From assembly GCA_044227095.1 (NCBI GenBank), contig JBGAFV010000001.1:4526001-4590000 (forward strand): 64,000 nucleotides of DNA, read 5' to 3'. The position numbers and the translations under genes are program-made. The notes under the pieces are model-generated. The model saw only the letters and a program-made list of their open reading frames with translations, was not told the origin of the DNA and did not search any database. This document shows, in pieces, positions 35,643-43,937 of the stretch. Each line of letters opens with the position of its first letter. Positions within the stretch are counted from its first letter, which is position 1. Source of the DNA: JACMLD01 sp044227095. Its GTDB lineage: Bacteria; Bacteroidota; Bacteroidia; Chitinophagales; Chitinophagaceae.

Positions 35643-37025
35643 ATGAAAAAAAAAATAGTTTATGCAATCTTTATGCTGGCAACTGCATTAATGTTTAATC
35701 TTTCTTGTAAGAAAGATAATAACCCGGACTCTAATAGTAATCCACCACAAACCAAAACGTACTCATCTGATGTAGTAAAGAAATGGCTGGGTGTTCAAAT
35801 ACCACTTTTGTATTCTCCGCCCGCATCTTATGGCGTCAATGCCGGAAGGTGGATGGCCTATTGTGGCGTGGCTGCATACGAAGCAGTGGTGCCCGGCATG
35901 CCAGCTTATCAAAGTCTTTACGGCCAGCTAAACGATATGCCGCAAATGCCCCAAACGGAAGCCGGTAAAGCTTATCACTGGCCAACCTGTGCCAATGCGG
36001 CCCTGGCCGAAATGACCAGGAAACTTTTCACCTTTACAACAGCAACCACTGCTGCCGCACAAAAACTGGAAGACTCATTAAATGCAAGCTATAAAACAGA
36101 AATCAATGACACAGGTACTTTTAACCGCTCAATAGCTTTCGGAAAAGCCGTTGCTGAAAAAATATTTGCCTGGTCTGCTACAGATCATCCCTGGTCTACA
36201 AAATCGCCATTGGTATTAACAGATAATAGCCCCGGCCATTGGTGGCCTGAAAATAATAATCCCAGCATTGCTGGTGGCCTCGCCTATTGGGGTGAGTCCC
36301 GTACCATGGTTGCGGGCAGCATCGACAACTTAACTGCTACACCTTATGTATACAACGATGCGGATGCAACTTCTCCCTATTACAAAGATTTTAAGGAAGT
36401 GTATGATTTATCGAAAAGCCTCACTTATGATCAAAAGCGCTTAGCCAAATATTATGATGACCCTGCTGTGAATGGCTGGCCTTCGGGAGCAAGTTATACT
36501 CCTGTGTTTAAACAAATACTGGAACAACAAAATCCTACGCTTGATATTGCTGTGTATGCTTACGCTAAAACCGGTATGACCCTGTTTGATGCCACTATTG
36601 GCTCCATGAAAGCAAAATTCCATTTTATGCAGGAACGGCCCTTTCAGTTTATCCGCAGGGTGATAGCACCTTCTACTGACCCCGCTACCTGGTGGAAGTC
36701 TTTTATTGCCACACCTGGCCATCCGGACTTTCCGGCCAACCATGCCACTTTTAGTGGGGCATTTGCGCAGTCACTTACTACTATCTTTGGTGATAATGTT
36801 CCCTTCACCAACAGTACTTACAAAGGCATAATGTTTGATTTGGGAAAAGGCCCGGAAGATCTTGGCAGTTATTCTTACAAATCTTTTTTTGAATTTGCCA
36901 ATGACATTGCCATTTCAAGAGTATATGGTGGTATTCATACCCGCCATGCAGTGGAAGAAGGTTCAAAAGAGGGAATAAAAATAGCGCAGAATATTACCGC
37001 CAAAGTGAAATTTAAAAAAGACTAG
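35643..37025 (+). CDS. Vanadium-dependent haloperoxidase / PAP2-like lipoprotein
   Basis: 460 residues with a lipobox (MKKKIVYAIFMLATALMFNL, cysteine in 'LSCKK'). The fold motifs are in order: 'KFHFMQERP' fits KxxxxxxRP; 'FPANHATFSGAFAQSL' stands where family members usually have PSGH; and 'ISRVYGGIHTRHA' fits SRxxxxxH, with the vanadate- or phosphate-linked His. The Ser of PSGH is replaced by Ala ('PANH'), which in chloroperoxidases lines the anion site, so peroxidase activity may be altered or the protein may be a phosphatase. It is membrane anchored. It is divergent from the LytS-like kinase. Confidence 0.87.
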   Translation: MKKKIVYAIFMLATALMFNLSCKKDNNPDSNSNPPQTKTYSSDVVKKWLGVQIPLLYSPPASYGVNAGRWMAYCGVAAYEAVVPGMPAYQSLYGQLNDMPQMPQTEAGKAYHWPTCANAALAEMTRKLFTFTTATTAAAQKLEDSLNASYKTEINDTGTFNRSIAFGKAVAEKIFAWSATDHPWSTKSPLVLTDNSPGHWWPENNNPSIAGGLAYWGESRTMVAGSIDNLTATPYVYNDADATSPYYKDFKEVYDLSKSLTYDQKRLAKYYDDPAVNGWPSGASYTPVFKQILEQQNPTLDIAVYAYAKTGMTLFDATIGSMKAKFHFMQERPFQFIRRVIAPSTDPATWWKSFIATPGHPDFPANHATFSGAFAQSLTTIFGDNVPFTNSTYKGIMFDLGKGPEDLGSYSYKSFFEFANDIAISRVYGGIHTRHAVEEGSKEGIKIAQNITAKVKFKKD

Positions 37026-37099
37026 CCTAAAGACTATAACAATAAGCAATAGTATACAGTGCACCAGTGTTTCTTTGTAAAGGCAATGAGAAACCTGGT

Positions 37100-37151
37100 G
37101 CCATACTATTTTTTAAGCCATACTATTTTTTTTCAAAAAATAGTATGGCTT
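37100..37151. repeat. Tandem and inverted copies of GCCATACTATTTTTT
   Basis: GCCATACTATTTTTTAA occurs at 37100-37116, again at 37117 on, and in inverted orientation at 37135-37151. The second and third form a perfect 17-bp hairpin (37115-37131 / 37135-37151, loop TTC). It lies 75-126 bp after the haloperoxidase gene, so it may be its terminator, but the extra direct copy is unusual. Confidence 0.75.
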
Positions 37152-37215
37152 AATGCATTTGCGGATTGTAGTATGCAGTACAATTTTTTCCGGGTAAATT
37201 ATTCCGATAAAAATT

Positions 37216-37272
37216 ATCCATTCTTTCGCGTACATCCTCCATTTTACAGGCGCAATGCCCGGGGCATCTTTG
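37216..37272 (+). promoter_or_regulatory. TCCAT-N16-TCCAT activator site with -7 box (site A)
   Basis: ATCCAT begins at 37216 (TCCAT 37217-37221) and TCCAT recurs at 37238-37242, 21 bp on. CATCTTTG (37265-37272) is a -7-like box starting 27 bp after the second TCCAT. It precedes the AhpD-like gene at 37311, leaving a leader of about 30 nt. The -33 element is poor, so the second half-site probably takes its place, as at class II activator promoters. Confidence 0.75.
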
Positions 37273-37310
37273 CACTGTCAATAACGACATAGAAAATAAA
37301 AAAATAAAAA

Positions 37311-37841
37311 ATGAAAAATTTTTCAGTTCCAACAAGAGAACAGGTAGGTGCAACCAACCAGGGTATTTTTGATACGTTGAAAAAATCATTGGGCTTTGTT
37401 CCAAATTTATATGCCACCATTGCTTACTCCGAAAATGGTTTAGCAAGATACCTGGCCTATCAAAATGCAAAGACAACTTTAAGTAACAAAGAAAAAGAAG
37501 CTGTAAACCTTGTAGTAAGCCAGGTAAATAATTGTGTGTATTGCCAAAGCGCACATACTGTTATTGGTAAAATGAACGGCTTTAGCGATGAACAATTATT
37601 GGATATCCGCAAAGGAAAAGCAACAGATGCAAAATTAAACTCGCTGGTTCAGTTAGCAGAAAGCATTACAAAAAACCGGGGCAACGCCGATGCGTTTTTA
37701 GTTGACAACTTTTATGCACAGGGTTACACCAGCGAAAACCTGGTTGACCTTATCCTTCAGGTTAGTGATAAAACGGCCATGAACTACCTGCACAATTTGA
37801 CAAAAGTTCCCGTTGATTTTCCACTGGCACCGGCTTTGTAG
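37311..37841 (+). CDS. Carboxymuconolactone decarboxylase / AhpD-like protein
   Basis: 176 residues. The AhpD core is 'EKEAVNLVVSQVNNCVYCQ' continuing 'SAHTVIGKMNG': a Glu, then CxxC with His three residues on, the redox and proton-relay set of alkylhydroperoxidase-like CMD proteins. Helical throughout and probably cytoplasmic. Expected role: peroxide or organic-hydroperoxide reduction, or a ring-lactone reaction; this cannot be separated by sequence. Controlled by site A and followed by a strong terminator. Confidence 0.9.
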   Translation: MKNFSVPTREQVGATNQGIFDTLKKSLGFVPNLYATIAYSENGLARYLAYQNAKTTLSNKEKEAVNLVVSQVNNCVYCQSAHTVIGKMNGFSDEQLLDIRKGKATDAKLNSLVQLAESITKNRGNADAFLVDNFYAQGYTSENLVDLILQVSDKTAMNYLHNLTKVPVDFPLAPAL

Positions 37842-37901
37842 ATTTTTGTATGATACTGCAGGTTTTTATCAACAGCAACTGATAAAATAAGAGGTTAAGA
37901 C

Positions 37902-37935
37902 CCGTCCCAAAAGCAATTGCGGGACGGTTTTTTAT
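37902..37935 (+). terminator. Terminator of the AhpD-like gene
   Basis: CCGTCCC (37902-37908) pairs with GGGACGG (37921-37927), followed by TTTTTTATT. It lies about 60 bp after the stop codon. Confidence 0.9.
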
Positions 37936-38035
37936 TTAAGGTAACTTGTTTAGTGAATCCCACATAACAGAGCAAATTCCGGCATTCCAATGTAAGGTTT
38001 TGATTTTTGCATTTCACTATAAAAAAGTAACAATT

Positions 38036-38092
38036 GTCCATCTTTTAGTGAAAATTCTCCATCCTGGGTTCTATTGGGTAACTGCATCTTTA
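38036..38092 (+). promoter_or_regulatory. TCCAT-N16-TCCAT activator site with -7 box (site C)
   Basis: GTCCAT begins at 38036, the second TCCAT is at 38058-38062 (21 bp later) and CATCTTTA is at 38085-38092 (27 bp later). It is the only recognisable control element in the 37936-38142 gap and precedes the methyltransferase gene by about 50 bp. Confidence 0.7.
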
Positions 38093-38142
38093 CGCTGAAG
38101 ATTCAAGCAACGAATTAATCACTTTAACCAACCACCACAATT

Positions 38143-38988
38143 ATGACAACTCAACTGCAATCAATTCGTCAGCAACAAAAAGATTCATGGAATAAAATTT
38201 CATCCGGATGGAAGAAATGGGACGACATGACGATGGACTTTTTAAAACCAATGGGTGAAGAAATTATCCGTGCACTTCATCTGAGAGACAATGACATTGT
38301 ATTAGACGTTGCGGCAGGTACCGGGGAACCAGGTCTTACAATAGCTACGATGGTCACAAAAGGAAAAGTCTTCATTACTGATATTGCAGAAAATATGGTT
38401 GAAATAGCCCGTGAAAATGCAATAAAGCGAAACATAAAAAATGTTGAAACAATAACTGCAGAAGTTTGTGAGCTTCCATTTGCTGACAATACGTTTGATG
38501 TAATCAGTTGTCGTTTCGGTTTTATGTTTTTTCCGGATATGGAACTGGCTGCCAAAGAAATGGTCCGTGTTCTTAAGCCAGGCGGAAGAATTGCAACATC
38601 GGTATGGAATGTGAGTGAAAAGAATTTCTGGGTTACGGCTATTACGGATTCAATTCATGAAAATATAGAATTGCCGGCGCAGCTTCCTGGTGCGCCGGGA
38701 ATGTTTCGTTGTGCGGCGGATGGTTTTATGTCTGATTTATTTCGCAAAGCCGGATTAAAAAATATTGCCCACGCAGAAGTGCCGGGCAAATTAAATTGCG
38801 GAGATGCTGAAGGTTACTGGAATTTTATGAATGAAGTAGCCGGACCTGTTGCGGCGGCGCTTAGCAAAGCAGATGAGCAGGTAAAAGCAAGAATTAAGAA
38901 CGAAGTAATTGAATCAGTTAATAAAAGATATGCGCTGTGCGAAACAAGGGTTGATTCAAATGCTATAGTTATTTATGGAGAAAAATAG
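38143..38988 (+). CDS. Class I SAM-dependent methyltransferase (UbiE/COQ5-like)
   Basis: 281 residues. Motif I is 'IVLDVAAGTGEPGLTIA' (about residues 48-64). An acidic loop 'VFITDIAENMVEIA' and motif 'CELPFADNTFDVISCRFGFM' follow, with 'EMVRVLKPGGRIATSVW' as the post-motif strand. The pattern is that of UbiE-type enzymes, which methylate quinone precursors or small lipophilic acceptors; the acceptor here is unknown. Cytoplasmic. It has its own site C promoter, no terminator is obvious, and the alpha/beta hydrolase follows after 143 bp with its own site B. Confidence 0.9.
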   Translation: MTTQLQSIRQQQKDSWNKISSGWKKWDDMTMDFLKPMGEEIIRALHLRDNDIVLDVAAGTGEPGLTIATMVTKGKVFITDIAENMVEIARENAIKRNIKNVETITAEVCELPFADNTFDVISCRFGFMFFPDMELAAKEMVRVLKPGGRIATSVWNVSEKNFWVTAITDSIHENIELPAQLPGAPGMFRCAADGFMSDLFRKAGLKNIAHAEVPGKLNCGDAEGYWNFMNEVAGPVAAALSKADEQVKARIKNEVIESVNKRYALCETRVDSNAIVIYGEK

Positions 38989-39035
38989 TGGTTTTTAAGC
39001 TCATTGAACTTAGCAACAAATTATCAGGAATAATC

Positions 39036-39092
39036 GTCCATCCATTTGCGTTGTTCATCCATTTTTTAAAGTTGCGGGCCGTAGCATCTTTG
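39036..39092 (+). promoter_or_regulatory. TCCAT-N16-TCCAT activator site with -7 box (site B)
   Basis: GTCCAT begins at 39036, the second TCCAT is at 39058-39062 and CATCTTTG is at 39085-39092, the same 21 and 27 bp spacings. A third overlapping TCCAT (39041-39045) abuts the first. From 39084 to 39110 the leader is almost identical to that at site A (37264-37290), including TGTCAATAACGACA. Confidence 0.75.
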
Positions 39093-39131
39093 CATTGTCA
39101 ATAACGACACTAAACAACCAAAAAAATAACG

Positions 39132-40067
39132 ATGAAAAAGATTACCAACCTAATTGCAGTAGCAGTAATGCTGTTTATTTCTGTTGCATCCTTTGCACAG
39201 GTATCGTACAAAACTATTAAGGTAGACGGTTTAAACATTGCTTACCGGGAAGCAGGAAATCCTGCAAATCCAAAAATTGTTTTATTGCATGGCTTTCCTG
39301 CAGGCTCACACCAATACCGTGATTTGATACAATCCCTTGCAGACAAATTCCATGTAATTTCTCCTGATTATCCGGGCTTTGGTTTAAGCGATATACCAGA
39401 TCCGGCAACATACGATTATACCTTTGATGGTATATCAAAAATTGTTGAGCACTTTTTGCAAATGAAAGGATTTGATCATTATGGATTGTTTGCGCAGGAT
39501 TATGGTGGCCCGGTTGGATTTAGAATTGTAGGCCGCAATCCAAAAGCGCTTGACTGGTTAATCATCCAGAACACCAATGCATATGAAGTTGGTTTTACTG
39601 CGGCATGGGATGGGTTTCGCGGAGCTTTATGGAAAAACAGATCAGAAGAAACGGAAAAACCATTGGCAGCATTTCTTACACATGATGCAATCAAAAGTAT
39701 TTATTTATTCGGTGCAAAGAACCCTGAATTAATAAGCCCTGACAACTGGGAATCTGATTATGCTTTTATGCAAAGACCAAATGCAGTGCGTATCAACCTT
39801 AACTTGTTTTACGATTATCGCACCAATGTAGCATTGTACCCGGTGTGGCAGGAGTTCCTTCGCAAGAACCAACCTAAAACAATTATTTTCTGGGGGCAGA
39901 AAGATATCTTCTTTACTCCAGCAGGCGGAGAAGCATATTTGAAAGACCTTCCAAAAGCTGAGATGCATCGTTTAGATGCAGGTCATTTTGCAGTAGAAGA
40001 TAATCTTGCATATATCTCCAAAGAAATACATCATTTTTATGCAGTAAAAGTAGCTGGCGGAAAATAG
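39132..40067 (+). CDS. Exported alpha/beta hydrolase, epoxide hydrolase / dehalogenase-like
   Basis: 311 residues with a signal peptide (MKKITNLIAVAVMLFISVAS, cleavage after FAQ). The oxyanion segment is 'IVLLHGFPAGSHQYRDLI'. The nucleophile elbow is 'LFAQDYGGPVGFRIV', where Asp replaces the usual Ser, as in epoxide hydrolases and haloalkane dehalogenases. A charge-relay Asp lies in 'FWGQKDIFFTPAGG' and the final His in 'LDAGHFAVEDN'. It should hydrolyse an epoxide, halide or ester in the periplasm. Its promoter is site B. A weak hairpin with CTTTT lies at 40083-40122. Confidence 0.87.
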   Translation: MKKITNLIAVAVMLFISVASFAQVSYKTIKVDGLNIAYREAGNPANPKIVLLHGFPAGSHQYRDLIQSLADKFHVISPDYPGFGLSDIPDPATYDYTFDGISKIVEHFLQMKGFDHYGLFAQDYGGPVGFRIVGRNPKALDWLIIQNTNAYEVGFTAAWDGFRGALWKNRSEETEKPLAAFLTHDAIKSIYLFGAKNPELISPDNWESDYAFMQRPNAVRINLNLFYDYRTNVALYPVWQEFLRKNQPKTIIFWGQKDIFFTPAGGEAYLKDLPKAEMHRLDAGHFAVEDNLAYISKEIHHFYAVKVAGGK

Positions 40068-40240
40068 AAACAGGGGAAGTTGAAAAGCCGATCCAGGGGC
40101 CGGGAAAAAAATCCTGGCTTTTGGTTGTTTATAAAACACATAGAAAGTTGCGAAATAATTTTCAGTGTGTAAAGTGATTTTGGGAAAATAGAAAATTATA
40201 AGCCTGAACAATTTTAGAATGATCAGATAAAAATTATGAA

Positions 40241-40834
40241 ATGAAAGTAGCAGTATTATTATTTGACAACTTTGAAACACTGGATGTATTTGGGCCCGTA
40301 GAAATATTTGGCCGCCTCACAGAAGATTACCATGTTTCCTTTTACTCCCTTTTGGGCGGACTGATAGAAAATGCGCATGGCGTTTCAATCCCCACTAATC
40401 CGCTTGCCAGTATCGAAAATGGTGCCGGTATATTTCTTATTCCCGGCGGATATGGAACCAGGGTAGAAGTAAACAATGATTCATTGATTGACAAAATAAA
40501 AAAGATTTCGGAGCAGGCTAAGTATGTTTTAACTGTTTGCACGGGCACTGCATTGCTTGCAAAGACAGGGCTTTTAGATGGAAGGAATGCAACCAGTAAT
40601 AAAAGGGCTTTTGATTGGGTAACCACACAAGGACCACATGTAAACTGGGTTAGAAAAGCCCGTTGGGTAGTGGATGATAAATATTACACCTCGTCTGGTG
40701 TAAGTGCTGGCATGGATATGACGCTGGGTTTTCTCCGGGATATGCACGGTATTGATTTTGCCAGGGAAATGGCCCATACAATAGAATATACCTGGCAGGA
40801 GGATAAAGATGTAGATGGCTTTTGTAATCAATAA
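40241..40834 (+). CDS. DJ-1/PfpI (GATase1-like) family protein
   Basis: 197 residues starting MKVAVLLFDNFETLDVFGPV. The nucleophile elbow is 'VLTVCTGTALLAKTGLL' (Cys at about residue 101) with the supporting Glu in 'EIFGRLTE' and 'NKRAFDWVTTQGPHVNWVRK' after it. This subgroup includes isonitrile hydratases as well as DJ-1-like stress proteins. Cytoplasmic. The next gene begins 38 bp on in the same direction, so these two are probably one transcript; no TCCAT pair lies upstream. Confidence 0.88.
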   Translation: MKVAVLLFDNFETLDVFGPVEIFGRLTEDYHVSFYSLLGGLIENAHGVSIPTNPLASIENGAGIFLIPGGYGTRVEVNNDSLIDKIKKISEQAKYVLTVCTGTALLAKTGLLDGRNATSNKRAFDWVTTQGPHVNWVRKARWVVDDKYYTSSGVSAGMDMTLGFLRDMHGIDFAREMAHTIEYTWQEDKDVDGFCNQ

Positions 40835-40872
40835 AATTTTAATGAAGAACTGATCCAATCAACTCTTATTTT

Positions 40873-41418
40873 ATGAAAGATAAAGCAATAAATATTTTAG
40901 CCATCTCGGGAAGTTTGAAATCAACTTCAGCCAATTCAAACATCTTAAAAGCTATCGGTAAAATTGCGCCGCAAAATGTAAGGATGGATATTTTTGATGG
41001 GTTGGATAAGTTGCCCCACTTCAATCCTGAATCTGCCAAGGATATTGAATCAGTAAATAATCTCAGGCAGCAATGTAAGGCGACAGATGGAATAATTATT
41101 TCTACGCCTGAATATGCTTTTGGTGTGCCGGGAGTTTTGAAAAATGCTTTAGACTGGATGGTATTTTCCGGAGAGTTAAATGAAAAACCGGTTATTGCAA
41201 TCAGCGCATCGCCCCTGTATTCTGGCGGTGATAAGGCGCTGGCTTCGTTACTGCTTACACTCACTGCATTGGGCACCAATATGGATACCCGCTCGTCATT
41301 GAGCATCCCTGATATAAAAAGTAAAATAAATGAGGCGGGTGAAATAACTGATGGTGAAACCATCCGGAAATTAGAAGAGCTATTGGATAATTTAATAAAA
41401 AAGATATCGGCTATTTAA
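40873..41418 (+). CDS. NADPH-dependent FMN reductase family protein
   Basis: 181 residues with a flavodoxin-like fold. The FMN phosphate loop is 'ILAISGSLKSTSANSNILKA' and the second FMN loop is 'IISTPEYAFGVPGVLKNALD', with 'DWMVF' next. It reduces FMN or quinones with NADPH and may supply reduced FMN to the LLM oxidoreductase at 49710 (inference). It is convergent with the sigma54 activator gene (11-bp gap). Confidence 0.92.
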   Translation: MKDKAINILAISGSLKSTSANSNILKAIGKIAPQNVRMDIFDGLDKLPHFNPESAKDIESVNNLRQQCKATDGIIISTPEYAFGVPGVLKNALDWMVFSGELNEKPVIAISASPLYSGGDKALASLLLTLTALGTNMDTRSSLSIPDIKSKINEAGEITDGETIRKLEELLDNLIKKISAI

Positions 41419-41429
41419 CTCTTAAAAAT

Positions 41430-43229
41430 TTATTTCGCCCTTTTTATCTCCAGCTTTTTCATCCTTGATTCCAATGTGGTGGGGTTTAATCCTAATATTT
41501 TTGCAGCCCCGTTTTCACCGCTTACTTTCCAGTTGGTTTGATTGAGAACTGCGATGATATGTTCTTTCTCTACTTCACCCATCTTTAAAAGTTTATTTTG
41601 ATCCGTACCGGTATTTTTTGCGGCAGGTATCCAGTCTCCATATTCCAGTGTATTGCCAACCGAAAGTATCAATGCCCTTTCAACCATGTTTTCCAGTTCC
41701 CTGATGTTGCCGGGCCAGTCATACAGCATCAATGCATCTATAACTTTGCCGGGAATATTTTTTATTTCCCTGCCCATTTTACTTTCGTATTTTTTTACAA
41801 AATGCTTTACCAGTAGCGGAATGTCTTCTTTGCGGTTACGCAAAGGAGGGGAAACAATCTGGAAAACGTTTAGCCTGTAAAACAAATCCTCTCTGAATTC
41901 TTTCTTCGCAATAGCCTCTTCGAGGTTACGGTTTGTGGCAGCAATAACCCGGACATTTACTTTCATTGTTTTAGGGTTGCCAACGCGTTCAAACTCGCCT
42001 TCCTGTAAAACCCTTAATAATTTGGCCTGTAGTTCTACCGGTAATTCTCCAATTTCATCTAAGAAAATAGTGCCGCCATCAGCCAGTTCAAAGCGGCCAA
42101 CCTTTCTGTCCATGGCCCCTGTAAATGCACCACGTTCATGTCCGAATAATTCACTCTCAATCAGGTTTGCAGGTAAAGTGGCGCAATTAATTTTTATTAG
42201 CGGGCGTTTGCTTCGCTTACTGATGTTGTGAACAGCCCTTGCCAATAATTCTTTTCCGGTACCACTTTCACCCAAAATCAATACAGTAGCATCGGTAGAA
42301 GCAACCCGTTCAATTTGTTGCAAAACTTTATGAAACTTCTTGCTCTTGCTTACAATTTCTTCAAAATTATTAGTCAGTTTTATTTCATCCTGCAGGTATT
42401 GATTATGCGCCTGCAGCATTGCCTGTTCCTGTTCCATCAATACTTTATCCGTAATGTCAAGAAACATAGTACGTGTAAATTCACCCCCGGGATCTGGATT
42501 AGACCACCATTGAATCCACAACGGTTTGCCATTATCCTTCCGGCGCATCTCCAATACAACACCGCTTGTATCTGTGCCACGTCCAATTGATTCAAAGGCT
42601 TCCTTCATACGCCGCTTTGCGTCCGGCGTATCGGCAGCCATATCTTTTCCAACCATGAATGGAACCTCGTCTGGCCTTACGCCTAAAATTCGTAAAGCTG
42701 CTTTATTCGCTTTTATAAATTTGGAATCAAGTCCTTCATGTACGTATGCTATAGGCGCTTCTTCAAACAGATCACGAAAACGTTCCTCGCTTACCTTTAG
42801 CAGTTCTTCTAATTTTAAATTTGCATTCCGTAATTGTTCTTCATAAGATTTTTGCTGGCGGATATCACGTACAATGCAGCAGAAAATTTCCTGGTTCTTA
42901 TTTTCAAAATAATTGCTGATAACTTCCACTTCATACAAATGGCCTTCTTTATGTTTAAATTTAGTTTCACAAATCAATTGCTTCGCAGCTTTTAGTTTTT
43001 CCCTGAAAACGGGCAGGTCTGCAATCAGTTCCGATGTATTGATATCCCTCACTTTCATGGTTGCCAATTCTTCCCTTGTATACCCTGACATTTTACAGGC
43101 CATGTCATTTACATACATAATATTTCCGTCAGAACTGTTCCAGAACACTGCTTCAGTTAAGTTTTGAAAAGTGAAATAGGAAAGGCTCCTGTCGCTGTCA
43201 ATATCCTGTATATGGTGTTTTGTCATCAC
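41430..43229 (-). CDS. Sigma54-dependent Fis-family transcriptional activator with two PAS domains
   Basis: 599 residues. PAS 1 is about residues 15-130 ('FWNSSDGNIMYVNDMACKMS') and PAS 2 about 145-260, joined by a coiled coil (about 265-290). The AAA+ domain has Walker A 'LGESGTGKELLARAV' at about residue 318, the sigma54-contact loop GAFTGA at about 367-372 and Walker B 'GGTIFLDEIGELP'. A Fis-type helix-turn-helix ends the protein ('NGAAKILGLNPTTLESRMKKL'). It binds an upstream enhancer and remodels sigma54 polymerase. PAS domains suggest sensing of a small ligand or redox state. It is divergent from the thioredoxin-AraC operon. Confidence 0.93.
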   Translation of the reverse strand: MMTKHHIQDIDSDRSLSYFTFQNLTEAVFWNSSDGNIMYVNDMACKMSGYTREELATMKVRDINTSELIADLPVFREKLKAAKQLICETKFKHKEGHLYEVEVISNYFENKNQEIFCCIVRDIRQQKSYEEQLRNANLKLEELLKVSEERFRDLFEEAPIAYVHEGLDSKFIKANKAALRILGVRPDEVPFMVGKDMAADTPDAKRRMKEAFESIGRGTDTSGVVLEMRRKDNGKPLWIQWWSNPDPGGEFTRTMFLDITDKVLMEQEQAMLQAHNQYLQDEIKLTNNFEEIVSKSKKFHKVLQQIERVASTDATVLILGESGTGKELLARAVHNISKRSKRPLIKINCATLPANLIESELFGHERGAFTGAMDRKVGRFELADGGTIFLDEIGELPVELQAKLLRVLQEGEFERVGNPKTMKVNVRVIAATNRNLEEAIAKKEFREDLFYRLNVFQIVSPPLRNRKEDIPLLVKHFVKKYESKMGREIKNIPGKVIDALMLYDWPGNIRELENMVERALILSVGNTLEYGDWIPAAKNTGTDQNKLLKMGEVEKEHIIAVLNQTNWKVSGENGAAKILGLNPTTLESRMKKLEIKRAK

Positions 43230-43413
43230 AAATTTTTTAGTGTGTGAACTTTTTTAAGCGCTTATTTATTCTAAAATATGGCCCTGGTAATCTAAAAGAA
43301 ATCATCGGCCAACCGAACCTGAATTTGCGTAATAAATAAATATTCCCGGAATTGATTAATAAACTAAAAAAAAAGAAAATAACAGTGAAAGTAGTTTCTG
43401 GTGGACTGGATAA

Positions 43414-43452
43414 TTTCCTGAAATATAGTGACTTTCCTGATATTTCGTGAAA
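43414..43452. promoter_or_regulatory. Imperfect 13-bp inverted repeat, candidate enhancer for the sigma54 activator
   Basis: TTTCCTGAAATAT (43414-43426) faces ATATTTCGTGAAA (43440-43452); 11 of 13 pairs match. A second TTTCCTGA lies at 43433, 19 bp after the first. It is in the 368-bp divergent gap between the activator and the thioredoxin gene, about 130 bp upstream of a sigma54-like promoter. The rest of 43230-43597 shows no gene. Confidence 0.55.
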
Positions 43453-43550
43453 CTAAATACCAGCTATCAGTGTTGCACAGCCACGTCGTAAATCGCTTAA
43501 ACCCTTTACTGTATTGCATTACAGGCAATCTGAAAAGCAGAAAACCATGC

Positions 43551-43566
43551 TGGCACCTGGTTTGGA
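43551..43566 (+). promoter_or_regulatory. Possible sigma54 promoter for the thioredoxin-AraC operon
   Basis: TGGCACCTGGTTTGGA matches TGGCACG-N4-TTGCA except at the G after CAC and at the C of TTGC, with the correct 10 bp between the GG and the second dinucleotide. The predicted start is about 20 bp before the ATG at 43598. Confidence 0.45.
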
Positions 43567-43597
43567 TATAATAACTGTACCAATTAATAAGAAGCGG

Positions 43598-43915
43598 ATG
43601 AATAAAATAACAGACAGGAAGTCTTTCACTGAAAAAATTATAGAAGGAACTGGTTTGAGAATAGTGCGTTTTTGCGCAGAATGGAGTGGCCCTTGCCAGA
43701 TGATGGAACCCGTTTACCAGGAAATGTTCAGCAGGTATAAAAAGTCCGCTTCCTTTTATAGAATTGATATTGACGAAGCGCCTCTGTTAAAAAAAGAATT
43801 CGGAATTACAGAATTACCCACAATCCTGTTTTATAAAAATGGGATCATGATCGATTTTGCAGCAGGGTTGATTGCAAGAGACGACCTGTTTGCGAAAATG
43901 GAAAAATTGATTTGA
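43598..43915 (+). CDS. Thioredoxin-like protein with a monothiol SGPC site
   Basis: 106 residues from the ATG at 43598 (MNKITDRKSFTEKIIEGTG); an upstream frame to 43514 reads into the promoter. The fold is thioredoxin: 'LRIVRFCAEWSGPCQMMEPV', then 'FYRIDIDEAPLLKKEFGITE' and the cis-Pro 'LPTILFYKNG'. The active site is W29-S-G-P-C33: the first Cys of WCGPC is Ser30, so only the second Cys remains. Such proteins cannot do the ordinary dithiol cycle and may bind mixed disulfides or act as a sensor or chaperone. It is followed after 22 bp by AraC, so the two are probably co-transcribed. Confidence 0.88.
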   Translation: MNKITDRKSFTEKIIEGTGLRIVRFCAEWSGPCQMMEPVYQEMFSRYKKSASFYRIDIDEAPLLKKEFGITELPTILFYKNGIMIDFAAGLIARDDLFAKMEKLI

Positions 43916-43937
43916 TAATTATTATTAAAACCCCACC

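Noticed and set aside
40098..40125. Sigma54-type promoter (TGGC...TTG) before the DJ-1 gene
   Set aside because: The spacing between TGGC and TTG is 6 bp and not 7, and it lies in a hairpin after the hydrolase gene.
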